Source: Nostoc sp. CHAB 5715 (lineage in GTDB: Bacteria > Cyanobacteriota > Cyanobacteriia > Cyanobacteriales > Nostocaceae). Taken from it: 7,019 nt of DNA. The position numbers and the translations under genes are program-made. Numbering within the stretch: position 1 is the first letter of the stretch; each line of letters opens with the position of its first letter. Under the pieces are notes generated by a model. That model was not told where the DNA came from. It did no database searches and saw nothing but the letters and a program-made list of their open reading frames with translations. This document shows, piece after piece, positions 1-7,019 of this stretch. The stretch is taken from contig NZ_JAIVFR010000330.1 in the NCBI RefSeq assembly GCF_020829685.1, forward strand, positions 1 to 7,019, given 5' to 3'.

Positions 1-113
1 GAACCTCAAATCTATATACAGAGAGACTTTGACATCGTTTTGCCTAGTTTCTTGATATATCTGGGTTTCAAGCATTTTTAAGCCTTTGGTGTATTTGTCT
101 TGCCCTGCATGGG

Positions 114-137
114 TTTGAGGCTTGTTTCTGCCTCAAA
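114..137. repeat. 8-bp inverted repeat downstream of mfd
   Basis: TTTGAGGC (114-121) and GCCTCAAA (130-137) form a perfect 8-bp inverted repeat with an 8-nt loop. It lies about 80 bases beyond the mfd stop codon on the minus strand. No T-run follows on the minus strand, so it is not a canonical terminator. It could protect the 3' end of the mfd transcript or be chance. The rest of 1-214 shows no gene. Confidence 0.4.
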
Positions 138-161
138 AATGTTTAAGTCCCGTTAATTGAT

Positions 162-186
162 AAAAACTTGAGTAAAACTTATCAAG
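162..186 (-). terminator. weak candidate intrinsic terminator after mfd
   Basis: Read on the minus strand, about 30 bases past the mfd stop codon, the sequence can fold as CTTGA-(10 nt)-TCAAG, or as CTTG/CAAG plus AGT/ACT with a three-base bulge. It is followed at once by five T (plus-strand A at 162-166). The order of stem then T-run is right for an intrinsic terminator, but the stem is short and AT-rich, so the call is tentative. Confidence 0.3.
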
Positions 187-214
187 CAATTGATGACTAA
201 TCTTTTTCTAGCAT

Positions 215-3200
215 TTAAACAACAGCCGCCTCTGGAATCGCGCCTTGCATTCTCCCGAAAGCATCAATCAAATTCTGCAATTGTTGATCTGCTTTAAAAA
301 CTCCTAACCCGCGCACCGTCACTTTACCTGGAGAATACACAAAGCGCGTTTTGAGATTGTCTGGTAAATTCGCCGCCAACAAGTTCCAAGCGGGTTCCTC
401 CATCGGTGTTTCTAAAACGACGTGCTGCTTGTTTTCTGGTTTAATCCGGCTAAATCCGAGCTTTTTCGCTAGCTGTTTGAGTTCCATGACTCGCAAAAGT
501 TGATTTGCAGAGACTGGTAAATTACCATAGCGATCGCTCCACTCGGCTGCAATCTGTTTTAATTCTGATTTAGATTTAGCTGTGGCCACCGCCCGGTATG
601 CACTCATCTTTTGATCCAAATCAGTAATATAATCTGCTGGGATAAATGCTGTAAGGTTGAGATCAATCTGGGTATCCTCCACTTGCGGAATTTCTTGTCC
701 TCGGATTTCCCGAATTGCTTCTTCTAGCATTTCCATGTATAAATCAAAACCAATGGCATCCATTTGACCGGATTGTTCTGCACCTAGCAAGTTACCCACG
801 CCTCTGATTTCCATGTCGCGCATCGCTAGCTGATACCCAGAACCCAACTGAGTAAATTCCTGAATCGCTCGTAAACGTTGCCGTGCCGCGTCAGATAATG
901 CCCGTTGCTTCGGATAAAATAACCAAGCATGAGCTTGGATACCTGCACGTCCCACACGACCGCGTAATTGATACAACTGTGCTAATCCAAAGCGGTGAGC
1001 ATCTTCAATTAAAATGGTGTTGACTCGTGGAATATCTAAGCCAGATTCAATAATTGTTGTACAAACGAGGATATCTGCATCGCCATTGCTGAAAGTGAGC
1101 ATGGTTGATTCTAACTCGCTTTCATCCATTTGACCGTGGGCGATCGCAAACCTAGCTCCCGGTATTACTTCTCGTAAATTGGCTGTTGTCTCTTCAATTC
1201 CATCCACCCGTGTAACTACATAGAACACCTGCCCGCCTCTGTCTAATTCTTGACGGATTGCAGTGCGGATACTTTCAGAATTAATCGGTGACAGATGGGT
1301 TTTAATCGGTCGTCTGGTTGGGGGTGGCGTGGTAATCAAACTCATTTCCCGAATTCCCGACAAGGACATATACAAAGTCCGGGGAATGGGAGTGGCGGAG
1401 AGGGTAAGCACATCAACCTGAGTTTTTAGGCTTTTAATTTTCTCTTTCTGGTTCACCCCAAACCTCTGTTCTTCATCCACTACCAACAGTCCTAAATCCT
1501 TGAATGATACGCCTTTACCTAAAATTTGGTGTGTACCAACCACTACATCTAATTCACCCGTTGCCAATCGCTTTTGAATATCACGGCGTTCTTCAGCAGA
1601 CCGAAAACGGTTGAGCAAACCGACATTTACGGGGTAGGGTGCAAAACGTTCTTTGAGTGTATGGTAGTGCTGCTGTGTTAAAATAGTGGTTGGCGCAAGG
1701 AGTGCCACTTGTTTACCGGCGGTGACTGCTTTAAAAACAGCACGAATCGCCACTTCCGTCTTCCCGAAACCGACATCGCCACAAACTAAGCGATCCATTG
1801 GGCGATCGCTTTCCATGTCGCGTTTTACATCTTGGACAGCTTTGAGTTGATCGGTTGTGGGTTGGTAGGGGAAAGAATCTTCGAGTTCCTCCTGCCAAGG
1901 CATATCACTTGGAAAGCTAAAACCTTGTTGTTGCGATCGCGCTGCATACAGTTTCAACAAGTCCACCGCCAATTTTTTGATCGCTTTGCGGACTTTATTC
2001 TTGGTATTTTCCCAAGCTTTACCGGTCATCCGATTGAGTTCCGGTGCTTTATCACCTGCGGCGCGGAACCGGGATAAAGCACCTACTTGATCGGCTGCGA
2101 CTCTTAATAAACCGTCAGCATACTGCACCACTAAATAATCACGGGTTTCATTATTAATCGTCAAACTTTCCAGCTTGACAAATTTACCAACACCATGATT
2201 TCTGTGAACCACATAATCGCCTGGACGCAGCTTATTGGGATCAACTTGTTTAGAAGTAGCTTTGTGGCGCTTGCGGATATAGCCGGGAGTCGCCAAGGAA
2301 TGCTGCCCAAAAAATTCCCGATCTGTAATGATTACTAATCGGTACGTAGGCAGGATAAAACCTTCTAGTTCCGCAAGACCAGAATATTTTAGGGCTATGG
2401 GAGTATGGTTGATTTGGAGCTTATCTATTGCTTGGTAGTCGCGGGGATTTGGGATAAACTGAGCCGGACAATCATGTTCTTGCAATAGAGAGACAGAACG
2501 CGAAGGTTGAGCAGAAATTAGCCAGATCGAGAAATTGCGATCACGTTCTTGGCGGATGGTTTCAGCTAGTTTAGCAAACTGGTGCGGCGTGACTGGAACA
2601 GGTCGGCTAGCAAGATTAATCCCATCATTTTCCTCTGATAGTTCCGATAAATATAATGTTTTAAACCTGGCAACATCAGCCAAACACTCATCAAACGACC
2701 GATGAATTTTTGGTATTACTAAGGGAGTAGGGAGTGGGGAGTGGGGAGTGGGGGTAGATTCTTCCCCATTCTCTACTCTCCATTCCCTATTCCCCATTCC
2801 CCATTGTTCTTGGGCATTTTCCACCCAGCGATCGCTATGAGCATGACACTGTTCTGGCTCATCAATGGCAATCAGCGTATTTTCTGATAAGTAGTTTAGC
2901 AGGGACGCTGGTTGCTCGAAAGCCAACCCCAAAAAGCGACGACTACCCTCCAATAATGATGAGTTTTGAGTGCTAAGTTCTGAGTCAGAATTTAACTCAT
3001 AACTCATAACTCCTAACTCATAACTATTCTTGAGTGCCGCCATGACGATGGGAGCAAAGCTAGTGGGGGTAAGAATTAACTGATCAACTTTATCGAGGGC
3101 GGAACGTTGGGTTGCAGGGTCAAATTCCCGCATTTGCTCGATTTCATCACCAAACCATTCCAGCCGGACTGGAAACTCAGATGAAACTGGGTACACATCA

Positions 3201-3817
3201 ACAATATCACCGCGTCGGCTCCACTGTCCTTCTGTTTCCACTAGAGGTACTCTTTCGTACCCCAAAATAGTTATCTTCTCACTGAAGGCATTCAAGTCTA
3301 ATTCCATCCCCCGCTTCAAAGTAAGACAGAATTGCCCAAAAGCTTCTGGTGGTGGCAAATGAGGTTGCAGCGCCCCTTGAGTAGCCACAATTGCTAAATT
3401 TGTCATTTGTCCTTTGTCATTTGTCATTTGTCCTTGGTTTGTCTCTAATGACAACTGACTAATGACTAATGACTCTTGATTTTTGAGCAAATCCGCCAAT
3501 ACCTGCATTTGCCCCCAACTCATCTCAGTTTCCGGGTCAAAAGGTTCGTAGGGAGAAGCCTCGGAGGTGGGGTAAAAATGTACTGTTTGCCATCCCATTG
3601 CCTCCAGTTGTGCGTAAACGCGTCCAGCTTCTTCCAGAGTGGCACAAACCACAAACAAATCCTTGCCCTGAGACTGCGCCAATGCCGAAGCCACCAAACC
3701 CTTGGGTAGTCGAGGAATGCCATTTAACCGCAATTCTTGTTGTCGGTTTAACTTAGAAATAAATTCAGTGGTAAGTGGCGATCGCGCTAAGGCACGCACA
3801 ATAGAAGAAAATGACAT
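215..3817 (-). CDS. mfd: transcription-repair coupling factor Mfd
   Basis: Mfd is a cytoplasmic ATP-driven translocase that removes RNA polymerase stalled at DNA lesions and recruits UvrA for nucleotide excision repair. The 1200-residue protein has the whole family layout: a UvrB-like N-terminal module (about 1-370, with [10 protein letters not shown] at 201-210 and no Walker A, as is normal here), an RNA-polymerase interaction domain (about 530-600, starting [17 protein letters not shown]), and a RecG-like motor. Motor motifs are GDVGFGKT (680-687), DEEQ (781-784), SATPIPR (807-813), the [11 protein letters not shown] segment (920-930) and QLRGRVGR (950-957). A C-terminal TRCF domain lies at about 1050-1150. 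The ATG at 3817 fits because conserved-looking sequence begins at residue 2; no clear Shine-Dalgarno precedes it. The gene is monocistronic here and divergent from the CNNM gene. It is slightly longer than the usual 1150 or so residues because three heptamer-repeat segments are read in frame near residues 115-139, 264-287 and 338-365. Family identity is very secure. Confidence 0.98.
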   Translation of the reverse strand: MSFSSIVRALARSPLTTEFISKLNRQQELRLNGIPRLPKGLVASALAQSQGKDLFVVCATLEEAGRVYAQLEAMGWQTVHFYPTSEASPYEPFDPETEMSWGQMQVLADLLKNQESLVISQLSLETNQGQMTNDKGQMTNLAIVATQGALQPHLPPPEAFGQFCLTLKRGMELDLNAFSEKITILGYERVPLVETEGQWSRRGDIVDVYPVSSEFPVRLEWFGDEIEQMREFDPATQRSALDKVDQLILTPTSFAPIVMAALKNSYELGVMSYELNSDSELSTQNSSLLEGSRRFLGLAFEQPASLLNYLSENTLIAIDEPEQCHAHSDRWVENAQEQWGMGNREWRVENGEESTPTPHSPLPTPLVIPKIHRSFDECLADVARFKTLYLSELSEENDGINLASRPVPVTPHQFAKLAETIRQERDRNFSIWLISAQPSRSVSLLQEHDCPAQFIPNPRDYQAIDKLQINHTPIALKYSGLAELEGFILPTYRLVIITDREFFGQHSLATPGYIRKRHKATSKQVDPNKLRPGDYVVHRNHGVGKFVKLESLTINNETRDYLVVQYADGLLRVAADQVGALSRFRAAGDKAPELNRMTGKAWENTKNKVRKAIKKLAVDLLKLYAARSQQQGFSFPSDMPWQEELEDSFPYQPTTDQLKAVQDVKRDMESDRPMDRLVCGDVGFGKTEVAIRAVFKAVTAGKQVALLAPTTILTQQHYHTLKERFAPYPVNVGLLNRFRSAEERRDIQKRLATGELDVVVGTHQILGKGVSFKDLGLLVVDEEQRFGVNQKEKIKSLKTQVDVLTLSATPIPRTLYMSLSGIREMSLITTPPPTRRPIKTHLSPINSESIRTAIRQELDRGGQVFYVVTRVDGIEETTANLREVIPGARFAIAHGQMDESELESTMLTFSNGDADILVCTTIIESGLDIPRVNTILIEDAHRFGLAQLYQLRGRVGRAGIQAHAWLFYPKQRALSDAARQRLRAIQEFTQLGSGYQLAMRDMEIRGVGNLLGAEQSGQMDAIGFDLYMEMLEEAIREIRGQEIPQVEDTQIDLNLTAFIPADYITDLDQKMSAYRAVATAKSKSELKQIAAEWSDRYGNLPVSANQLLRVMELKQLAKKLGFSRIKPENKQHVVLETPMEEPAWNLLAANLPDNLKTRFVYSPGKVTVRGLGVFKADQQLQNLIDAFGRMQGAIPEAAVV
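2723..2805. repeat. heptamer arrays (GGGAGTG and CCCCATT) inside mfd
   Basis: Four GGGAGT(A/G) heptamers run from 2723 to 2750. After a 13-base spacer, six heptamers of the CCCCATT type (CCCCATT, CTCTACT, CTCCATT, CCCTATT, CCCCATT, CCCCATT) run from 2764 to 2805. The two halves are roughly complementary and could fold into an imperfect hairpin. They encode mfd residues of about 338-365, a Pro/Ser/Thr-rich and Trp/Glu/Asn-containing segment unlike its neighbours. The array at 6946-6980 belongs to the same repeat family. Confidence 0.9.
2959..3028. repeat. AACTCAT heptamer array inside mfd
   Basis: Five contiguous heptamers, AACTCAT, AACTCAT, AACTCCT, AACTCAT and AACTATT, occupy 2994-3028. A preceding segment (2959-2993) starts with ATGAGTT, the reverse complement of the unit, so the element has facing ends. 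It is translated in the mfd frame as residues of about 264-287, giving the repeated tetrapeptide SYEL. Confidence 0.85.
3401..3473. repeat. two heptamer arrays (TGTCATT and TAATGAC) inside mfd
   Basis: Five heptamers, TGTCATT, TGTCCTT, TGTCATT, TGTCATT and TGTCCTT, fill 3401-3435 without gaps. A second family, TAATGAC, AACTGAC, TAATGAC and TAATGAC, fills 3446-3473. Both are read through by mfd as residues of about 115-139. Because three heptamers equal seven codons, the protein shows a 7-residue period (QMTNDKG then QMTN). Confidence 0.9.
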
Positions 3818-4056
3818 AAGTACTACTAGTGGTGGGAGTCTTTGTGAGTCAGAAAATCTTGAGGCAGTTTATGTCAACCATTTTAAAAGTGTTAACAGCC
3901 TTCTTATTGATTCGGTGGAAGAATAATGCACAGCGACTAATAGACTTAAGAACTATAACTACTACTTTGTGTACAGTCAAAGCATTTATCGAAGTACCTT
4001 TAATACTAGATACTAAGAATTGAGCTACGTTCGCTCTGATAAGCCGCAATTTAAAC
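3818..4056. other. divergent intergenic region between mfd and the CNNM/CorC gene
   Basis: These 239 bases must hold the promoters of both divergent genes, but neither is clear. On the minus strand a perfect TTGACA (plus-strand TGTCAA at 3872-3877) lies about 55 bases from the mfd start, yet the hexamer 17 bases on (TTCTGA) is a poor -10 box. For the plus-strand gene no convincing -35/-10 pair was found. No RNA gene is recognisable. Short reading frames here look fortuitous. Confidence 0.5.
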
Positions 4057-5385
4057 ATGTCCTCCATCACTTTTGAAATTTTAATCATTTTGGTGCTCGT
4101 TATAGCCAACGGTGTGTTTTCTATGTCTGAGATGGCGGTCGTCTCAGCTCGCAAGGTAAGACTACAGCAGCTTGCCAATCAAGGAGATGCCAAGGCACGG
4201 GCAGCACTGAAACTAGCTGAGTCTCCGAATCAATTTTTGTCTACAATTCAGATCGGCATTACCCTGATCGGTATCTTGACTGGTGCCTTCGGCGGAGCAA
4301 CTATTGCCGAAAAACTAGCGATCTATGTGGGGCGTGTACCCTTCTTAGCACCTTATAGTCAACCGATCTCCTTCGGTATAATTGTTTTGATCATTACCTA
4401 TTTGTCACTCATTGTTGGCGAATTAGTACCGAAGCGTCTGGCATTAAACAACCCAGAAAGGATTGCATCGACTGTAGCTATTCCAATGCGTGCCTTATCG
4501 GCGATCGCTTCCCCAATGGTCTATCTCTTAAGCGCTTCTACAGATTTGATCCTGCGATTACTGGGAATTACAGCTTCTACCGAGCCGCAAGTTACCGAAG
4601 AAGAAATTAAAATCTTAATTGAGCAAGGCACTGAGGCCGGAACTTTTGAGGAAGCTGAACAGGATATGGTGGAGCGAGTGTTTCGTTTAGGCGATCGCCC
4701 TGTCAGCTACTTAATGACACCCCGTCCCGATATTGTCTGGCTAGACTTAGACGACTCTATTGAAGAAAACCGTCACAAGATGGTTGATAGTGCCTACTCC
4801 CGCTATCCAATTTGTCAAGGGGGACTTGATAATGTGCTGGGTGTGATTCCAGTTACCGACTTATTAGCCAGGAGTTTTCGCGGTGAACCCCTGGACTTAA
4901 CAGTGGGATTACGACAGCCTGTATTTGTGCCAGAAAGCACTCGTGGTTTGAAAGTTTTGGAATTGTTCAAGCAAACGATCACTCACATGGCGCTAGTAGT
5001 CGATGAATATGGTGTGATTCAAGGATTAGTCACTCTCAACGACATCATGAGCGAAATCGTGGGTGATGTTCCTTCAACAGATGGGCAAGATCAACCACAA
5101 GCCGTGCAACGCGAAGACGGTTCTTGGCTTTTGGATGGGATGTTGCCTGTAGAGGAGTTTTTGGAACTTTTCGGTATGGAAGAGTGGAAATCCGAAGAAA
5201 GCGGCAGTTATCAAACCTTAGGTGGTTTTGTCATCACTCATTTAGGCCGTATTCCTGCCGCAGCAGATCATTTTGAATGGCAAAGTATGCGAATTGAAGT
5301 GATGGATATGGATGGTAACCGGGTTGATAAGGTGCTAGTTGTACCAAAGGGAAGTAAATCATTGGATACGGCAAAATCTGATTAG
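4057..5385 (+). CDS. CNNM/CorC (HlyC-type) membrane protein with DUF21 and CBS domains
   Basis: This 442-residue inner-membrane protein belongs to the family once called hemolysin C-like, whose studied members (CNNM, CorB/CorC) function in Mg/Co transport or tolerance. The N-terminal DUF21/CNNM domain (about 1-175) has hydrophobic helices near 4-25, 58-82, 104-125 and 138-168, with SEMAVVSAR (24-32) and GELVPKRLAL (121-130) as typical motifs. A linker with EEEI...EQGTEAGTFEEAEQDMV (about 181-205) leads to two CBS domains (about 215-275 and 283-340; the second contains VDEYGVIQGLVTLNDI). A CorC_HlyC domain follows (about 350-430, with GSWLLDG and YQTLGGFV). CBS pairs in this family bind ATP or other adenosine nucleotides. 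Length and domain order are normal. The ATG at 4057 sits just ahead of the first membrane helix; no Shine-Dalgarno is evident. The stop TAG overlaps an inverted-repeat element. Ion specificity cannot be told from sequence, and hemolysin activity should not be assumed. Confidence 0.93.
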   Translation: MSSITFEILIILVLVIANGVFSMSEMAVVSARKVRLQQLANQGDAKARAALKLAESPNQFLSTIQIGITLIGILTGAFGGATIAEKLAIYVGRVPFLAPYSQPISFGIIVLIITYLSLIVGELVPKRLALNNPERIASTVAIPMRALSAIASPMVYLLSASTDLILRLLGITASTEPQVTEEEIKILIEQGTEAGTFEEAEQDMVERVFRLGDRPVSYLMTPRPDIVWLDLDDSIEENRHKMVDSAYSRYPICQGGLDNVLGVIPVTDLLARSFRGEPLDLTVGLRQPVFVPESTRGLKVLELFKQTITHMALVVDEYGVIQGLVTLNDIMSEIVGDVPSTDGQDQPQAVQREDGSWLLDGMLPVEEFLELFGMEEWKSEESGSYQTLGGFVITHLGRIPAAADHFEWQSMRIEVMDMDGNRVDKVLVVPKGSKSLDTAKSD

Positions 5386-5483
5386 TATTGGGCATTGGTA
5401 ATTGCGGATGTTAGGAGTTAAAAATTAGGAGTTAGGAGTTATTTCTCTCCCAACCCCATGCCCAATGCCCAATGCCCAATACT
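5384..5483. repeat. palindromic repeat element with heptamers in the convergent spacer
   Basis: A perfect 15-bp inverted repeat, AGTATTGGGCATTGG (5384-5398) and CCAATGCCCAATACT (5469-5483), encloses about 70 bases. Inside are three TTAGGAG heptamers (5411-5417, 5425-5431, 5432-5438). Three CCCAAT(G/A) heptamers at 5461-5481 run into the right arm. The left arm starts inside the TAG stop of the upstream gene. No T-run follows, so it is not a canonical terminator, but transcripts from either side would carry a long hairpin. It resembles the small intergenic repeat elements of Nostoc-type genomes. No transposase is present. Confidence 0.8.
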
Positions 5484-5533
5484 TCGACTTTGCTCAGTAC
5501 AAGTGCCCAATGGTATTCTATTTATGCAATTTG

Positions 5534-6715
5534 TCAAGTATTAGATAGACGTTGGACAGCCTCACCTGCCAACATCTGATGTGCTTGTGCCAAAACTTGA
5601 GGGATTTTATCAGCGTGGGGATTGCGAGCGAGACATTGCCCCAAGTCTAATTCATCTAGCCGATCAGCTTTGTTGCCAGGAAACCAATGGCTGGCATTAC
5701 CAAGCAGGTTGTAACGCATTTTGGCATAGTCTACCAGATCGTAGGCGATCGCTAGATTTCGCAGCCACAAAATCACCCGAATATTTACCTCACCAGGGGT
5801 TTGGTCAAAGGTTGGTAGATTTGTCTGCCAGGATTTTACCCAATCTTCTCCCAAAGTAGCGATCGCTTCTTCTTCCAACCTTGCTAAAATTGGCGGTAAA
5901 ATTTCTGATGCCCGATCTACTAATTCTAAAGTCTTCAGGTGTTCATCAAAATCTTGTGGTTTTGCTGCTCCCAAACTCAGGGTATGCACCTCTTGATGAC
6001 TCAAACAAAACAAATCATTAAACACCATTGGACTCAAAGGGGCGCAAAGATTTACTAACTTTTGCGGTGGTTTATATAACAAACCTCCTTTATCAGATGG
6101 GCTAATAATAAACACCCCCATATCCTGGCGTTTAGCTGCTTCAATTGCCGCCCAATTCCATTGATTAATGTAGTACCAGTGCAGGTTAACATAATCAAAT
6201 TGATTGGTATTAATTGTCTGCACAATCATATCTGTTGATCCGTGTGTGGAAAAACCAATAAATCTAACTTTTCCCTCTGCTTGCAACTGCTGCGCTACTT
6301 CCAAACAGCCACCAGGGCGGATGCTGTAGTCTAATGATTCAGCATGATTGATGCCGTGCAACCCTAAAAGGTCAACATAATCTAGCTGGAGATTTTGCAA
6401 TGATTGTTCAAATGTCTCGCGGAATTCTTTCGCATCTGCCTTTGGGTTGATTTTGGTCTGAACAATCAACTTTTCGCGGGGAAATTGAGGTAAAACTCTT
6501 CCCAATTGCATTTCGGAAGTGCCATAACCACGAGCAGTTTCAATATGATTAATCCCAACCTCAACTGCCCTTCTAATAGTCGCTTCCAGATTTGCCTGGT
6601 TATCAGCAGGAATTTCATTATTGGGAACATCTTCCCATTTAAACTGATATCTCATGCCACCGCAGGAAAACACTGGCATCTGTAACTCTGTGCGTCCAAA
6701 TCGTCTATATAGCAT
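5534..6715 (-). CDS. aldo/keto reductase family oxidoreductase (COG1453 type)
   Basis: This 393-residue protein is a predicted cytoplasmic oxidoreductase; its substrate is unknown. The N-terminal part (about 1-275) is an aldo/keto reductase TIM barrel: YRRFGRTELQMPVFSCGGMRY at the start, GINHIETARGYGTSE (54-68), LIVQTKI (83-89), LDYVDLLGLHGIN (111-123) and VRFIGFSTHG (150-159). The candidate catalytic residues are Tyr64, Lys88 and His120, with Glu59 where most family members have Asp. The C-terminal extension (about 276-393, with RYNLLGNASHWFPGNKAD and CLARNPHADKIP) matches what I know of COG1453 proteins, many of which have a ferredoxin-like 4Fe-4S cysteine cluster there. Here only Cys361 remains in that part, so no cluster can form. 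The ATG at 6715 is right at the conserved N terminus. The gene is alone on its strand and converges with the CNNM/CorC gene, so context gives no clue to its role. Confidence 0.9.
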   Translation of the reverse strand: MLYRRFGRTELQMPVFSCGGMRYQFKWEDVPNNEIPADNQANLEATIRRAVEVGINHIETARGYGTSEMQLGRVLPQFPREKLIVQTKINPKADAKEFRETFEQSLQNLQLDYVDLLGLHGINHAESLDYSIRPGGCLEVAQQLQAEGKVRFIGFSTHGSTDMIVQTINTNQFDYVNLHWYYINQWNWAAIEAAKRQDMGVFIISPSDKGGLLYKPPQKLVNLCAPLSPMVFNDLFCLSHQEVHTLSLGAAKPQDFDEHLKTLELVDRASEILPPILARLEEEAIATLGEDWVKSWQTNLPTFDQTPGEVNIRVILWLRNLAIAYDLVDYAKMRYNLLGNASHWFPGNKADRLDELDLGQCLARNPHADKIPQVLAQAHQMLAGEAVQRLSNT

Positions 6716-6740
6716 CAGTAGATTGTGAATTGCTTGCCAA

Positions 6741-6769
6741 CTTAAAATCTAAAAACAACAGCCATTCAA
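6741..6769 (-). promoter_or_regulatory. candidate promoter of the aldo/keto reductase gene
   Basis: On the minus strand TTGAAT (6764-6769) and TTTAAG (6741-6746) are 17 bases apart, each matching four of six positions of the sigma-70 -35 and -10 consensus. The -10 box ends about 25 bases before the ATG, which would leave a short leader without a Shine-Dalgarno. Such matches arise easily in AT-rich DNA, so the support is weak. Confidence 0.25.
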
Positions 6770-6945
6770 GTCTACATTGCCACAATAACTACCTCTGTTC
6801 AATCTGTGACACTAGCAAGATTCATTGCATATTAAACTGGCCAGCTTTTTTAGTTATTCGACTGCAACCAGTATTCTATAGCCGTAGTCACATATAGGAC
6901 TAATATTTGATTTCTGAAAAAGCTCGGTACAACTCGAAAAGCCTA

Positions 6946-6980
6946 ATTCCCTATTCCCTATTCCCTACTCCCCACTCCCT
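6946..6980. repeat. intergenic ATTCCCT/ACTCCCC heptamer array
   Basis: Five contiguous heptamers, ATTCCCT three times, then ACTCCCC and ACTCCCT, occupy 35 bases. It is the same sequence family as the array within mfd at 2723-2805, here in its more usual non-coding setting. Confidence 0.9.
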
Positions 6981-7019
6981 TTCTTCCGTAGATAATTTCA
7001 AAAATCAAATACGATTCCT

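Larger units (their letters stand above)
530..5866. repeat. ten dispersed HIP1 octamers (GCGATCGC)
   Basis: Perfect GCGATCGC palindromes start at 530, 1140, 1802, 1933, 2828, 3778, 4501, 4691, 5745 and 5859. Six are in mfd, two in the CNNM/CorC gene and two in the reductase gene; none is in the spacers. By chance one would be expected in about 65 kb of balanced DNA. HIP1 abundance is a known hallmark of many cyanobacterial genomes and supports the taxonomic reading. Confidence 0.95.
6716..7019. other. non-coding region upstream of the aldo/keto reductase gene
   Basis: This 304-base AT-rich stretch has no credible gene on either strand and no recognisable tRNA or structured RNA. It contains the weak candidate promoter near 6741-6769 and the heptamer array at 6946-6980. 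A gene beyond the window edge may use part of it as its upstream or downstream region. Confidence 0.6.

Noticed and set aside
3401..3473. CRISPR-like array
   Set aside because: The units are 7 bases and directly adjacent with no unique spacers, which fits short tandem repeats and not CRISPR.
3849..3877. Possible mfd promoter with a perfect TTGACA on the minus strand
   Set aside because: The hexamer at 17-base spacing is TTCTGA, which barely matches TATAAT, and no better -10 box lies at 16 or 18 bases.
3994..4006. Possible NtcA site GTA...TAC upstream of the CNNM/CorC gene
   Set aside because: The spacing is seven bases (CCTTTAA) instead of the eight needed for GTA-N8-TAC, and no -10 box lies at a suitable distance.
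3829..4023. Plus-strand 64-codon reading frame with a GTG start in the divergent spacer
   Set aside because: There is no ribosome binding site and no recognisable family, and the frame covers the region where promoters of both flanking genes are expected. It looks fortuitous.
3849..4178. Minus-strand 109-codon reading frame across the spacer and the start of the CNNM/CorC gene
   Set aside because: It overlaps the well-supported membrane helix and SEMAVVSAR motif of the plus-strand gene and has no recognisable domain.
6836..6853. Possible terminator: CTGGCCAG followed by a run of T
   Set aside because: The palindrome has no loop and cannot form a hairpin on its own, and no gene ends upstream on the plus strand within the spacer.

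Overview
The window looks like an ordinary stretch of chromosome from a filamentous, Nostoc/Anabaena-type cyanobacterium. The evidence is ten copies of the HIP1 octamer GCGATCGC in 7 kb and several families of 7-bp tandem repeats (CCCCATT, GGGAGTG, AACTCAT, TGTCATT, TAATGAC, CCCAATG, TTAGGAG types) of the kind long known from heterocyst-forming cyanobacteria. The three proteins also read as cyanobacterial versions of widespread families.

Layout: positions 1-214 are non-coding, with a weak candidate terminator. The minus-strand gene mfd (215-3817) encodes the transcription-repair coupling factor. A 239-bp divergent intergenic region follows (3818-4056). The plus-strand gene at 4057-5385 encodes a CNNM/CorC (HlyC-type) membrane protein with DUF21, two CBS domains and a C-terminal transporter-associated domain. 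A convergent spacer (5386-5533) is largely filled by a repeat element with a 15-bp perfect inverted repeat and heptamers. The minus-strand gene at 5534-6715 encodes an aldo/keto reductase of the COG1453 type. Positions 6716-7019 are non-coding and carry a candidate promoter and another heptamer array.

The three genes do not form an operon (mfd and the CNNM gene are divergent, the CNNM and reductase genes convergent), and nothing suggests they share a pathway. Mfd acts in DNA repair, the CNNM/CorC protein probably in divalent-cation (Mg/Co) homeostasis, and the reductase on an unknown substrate.

I found no undescribed system. The most interesting signal is that heptamer repeats, usually seen between genes, have entered the mfd reading frame at three separate places without breaking it. 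All three lie in the N-terminal UvrB-like half and add short low-complexity loops to the protein. Secondary points are a repeat hairpin that overlaps the stop codon of the CNNM gene, and an aldo/keto reductase with Glu in place of the usual catalytic Asp and no C-terminal iron-sulfur cysteine cluster.
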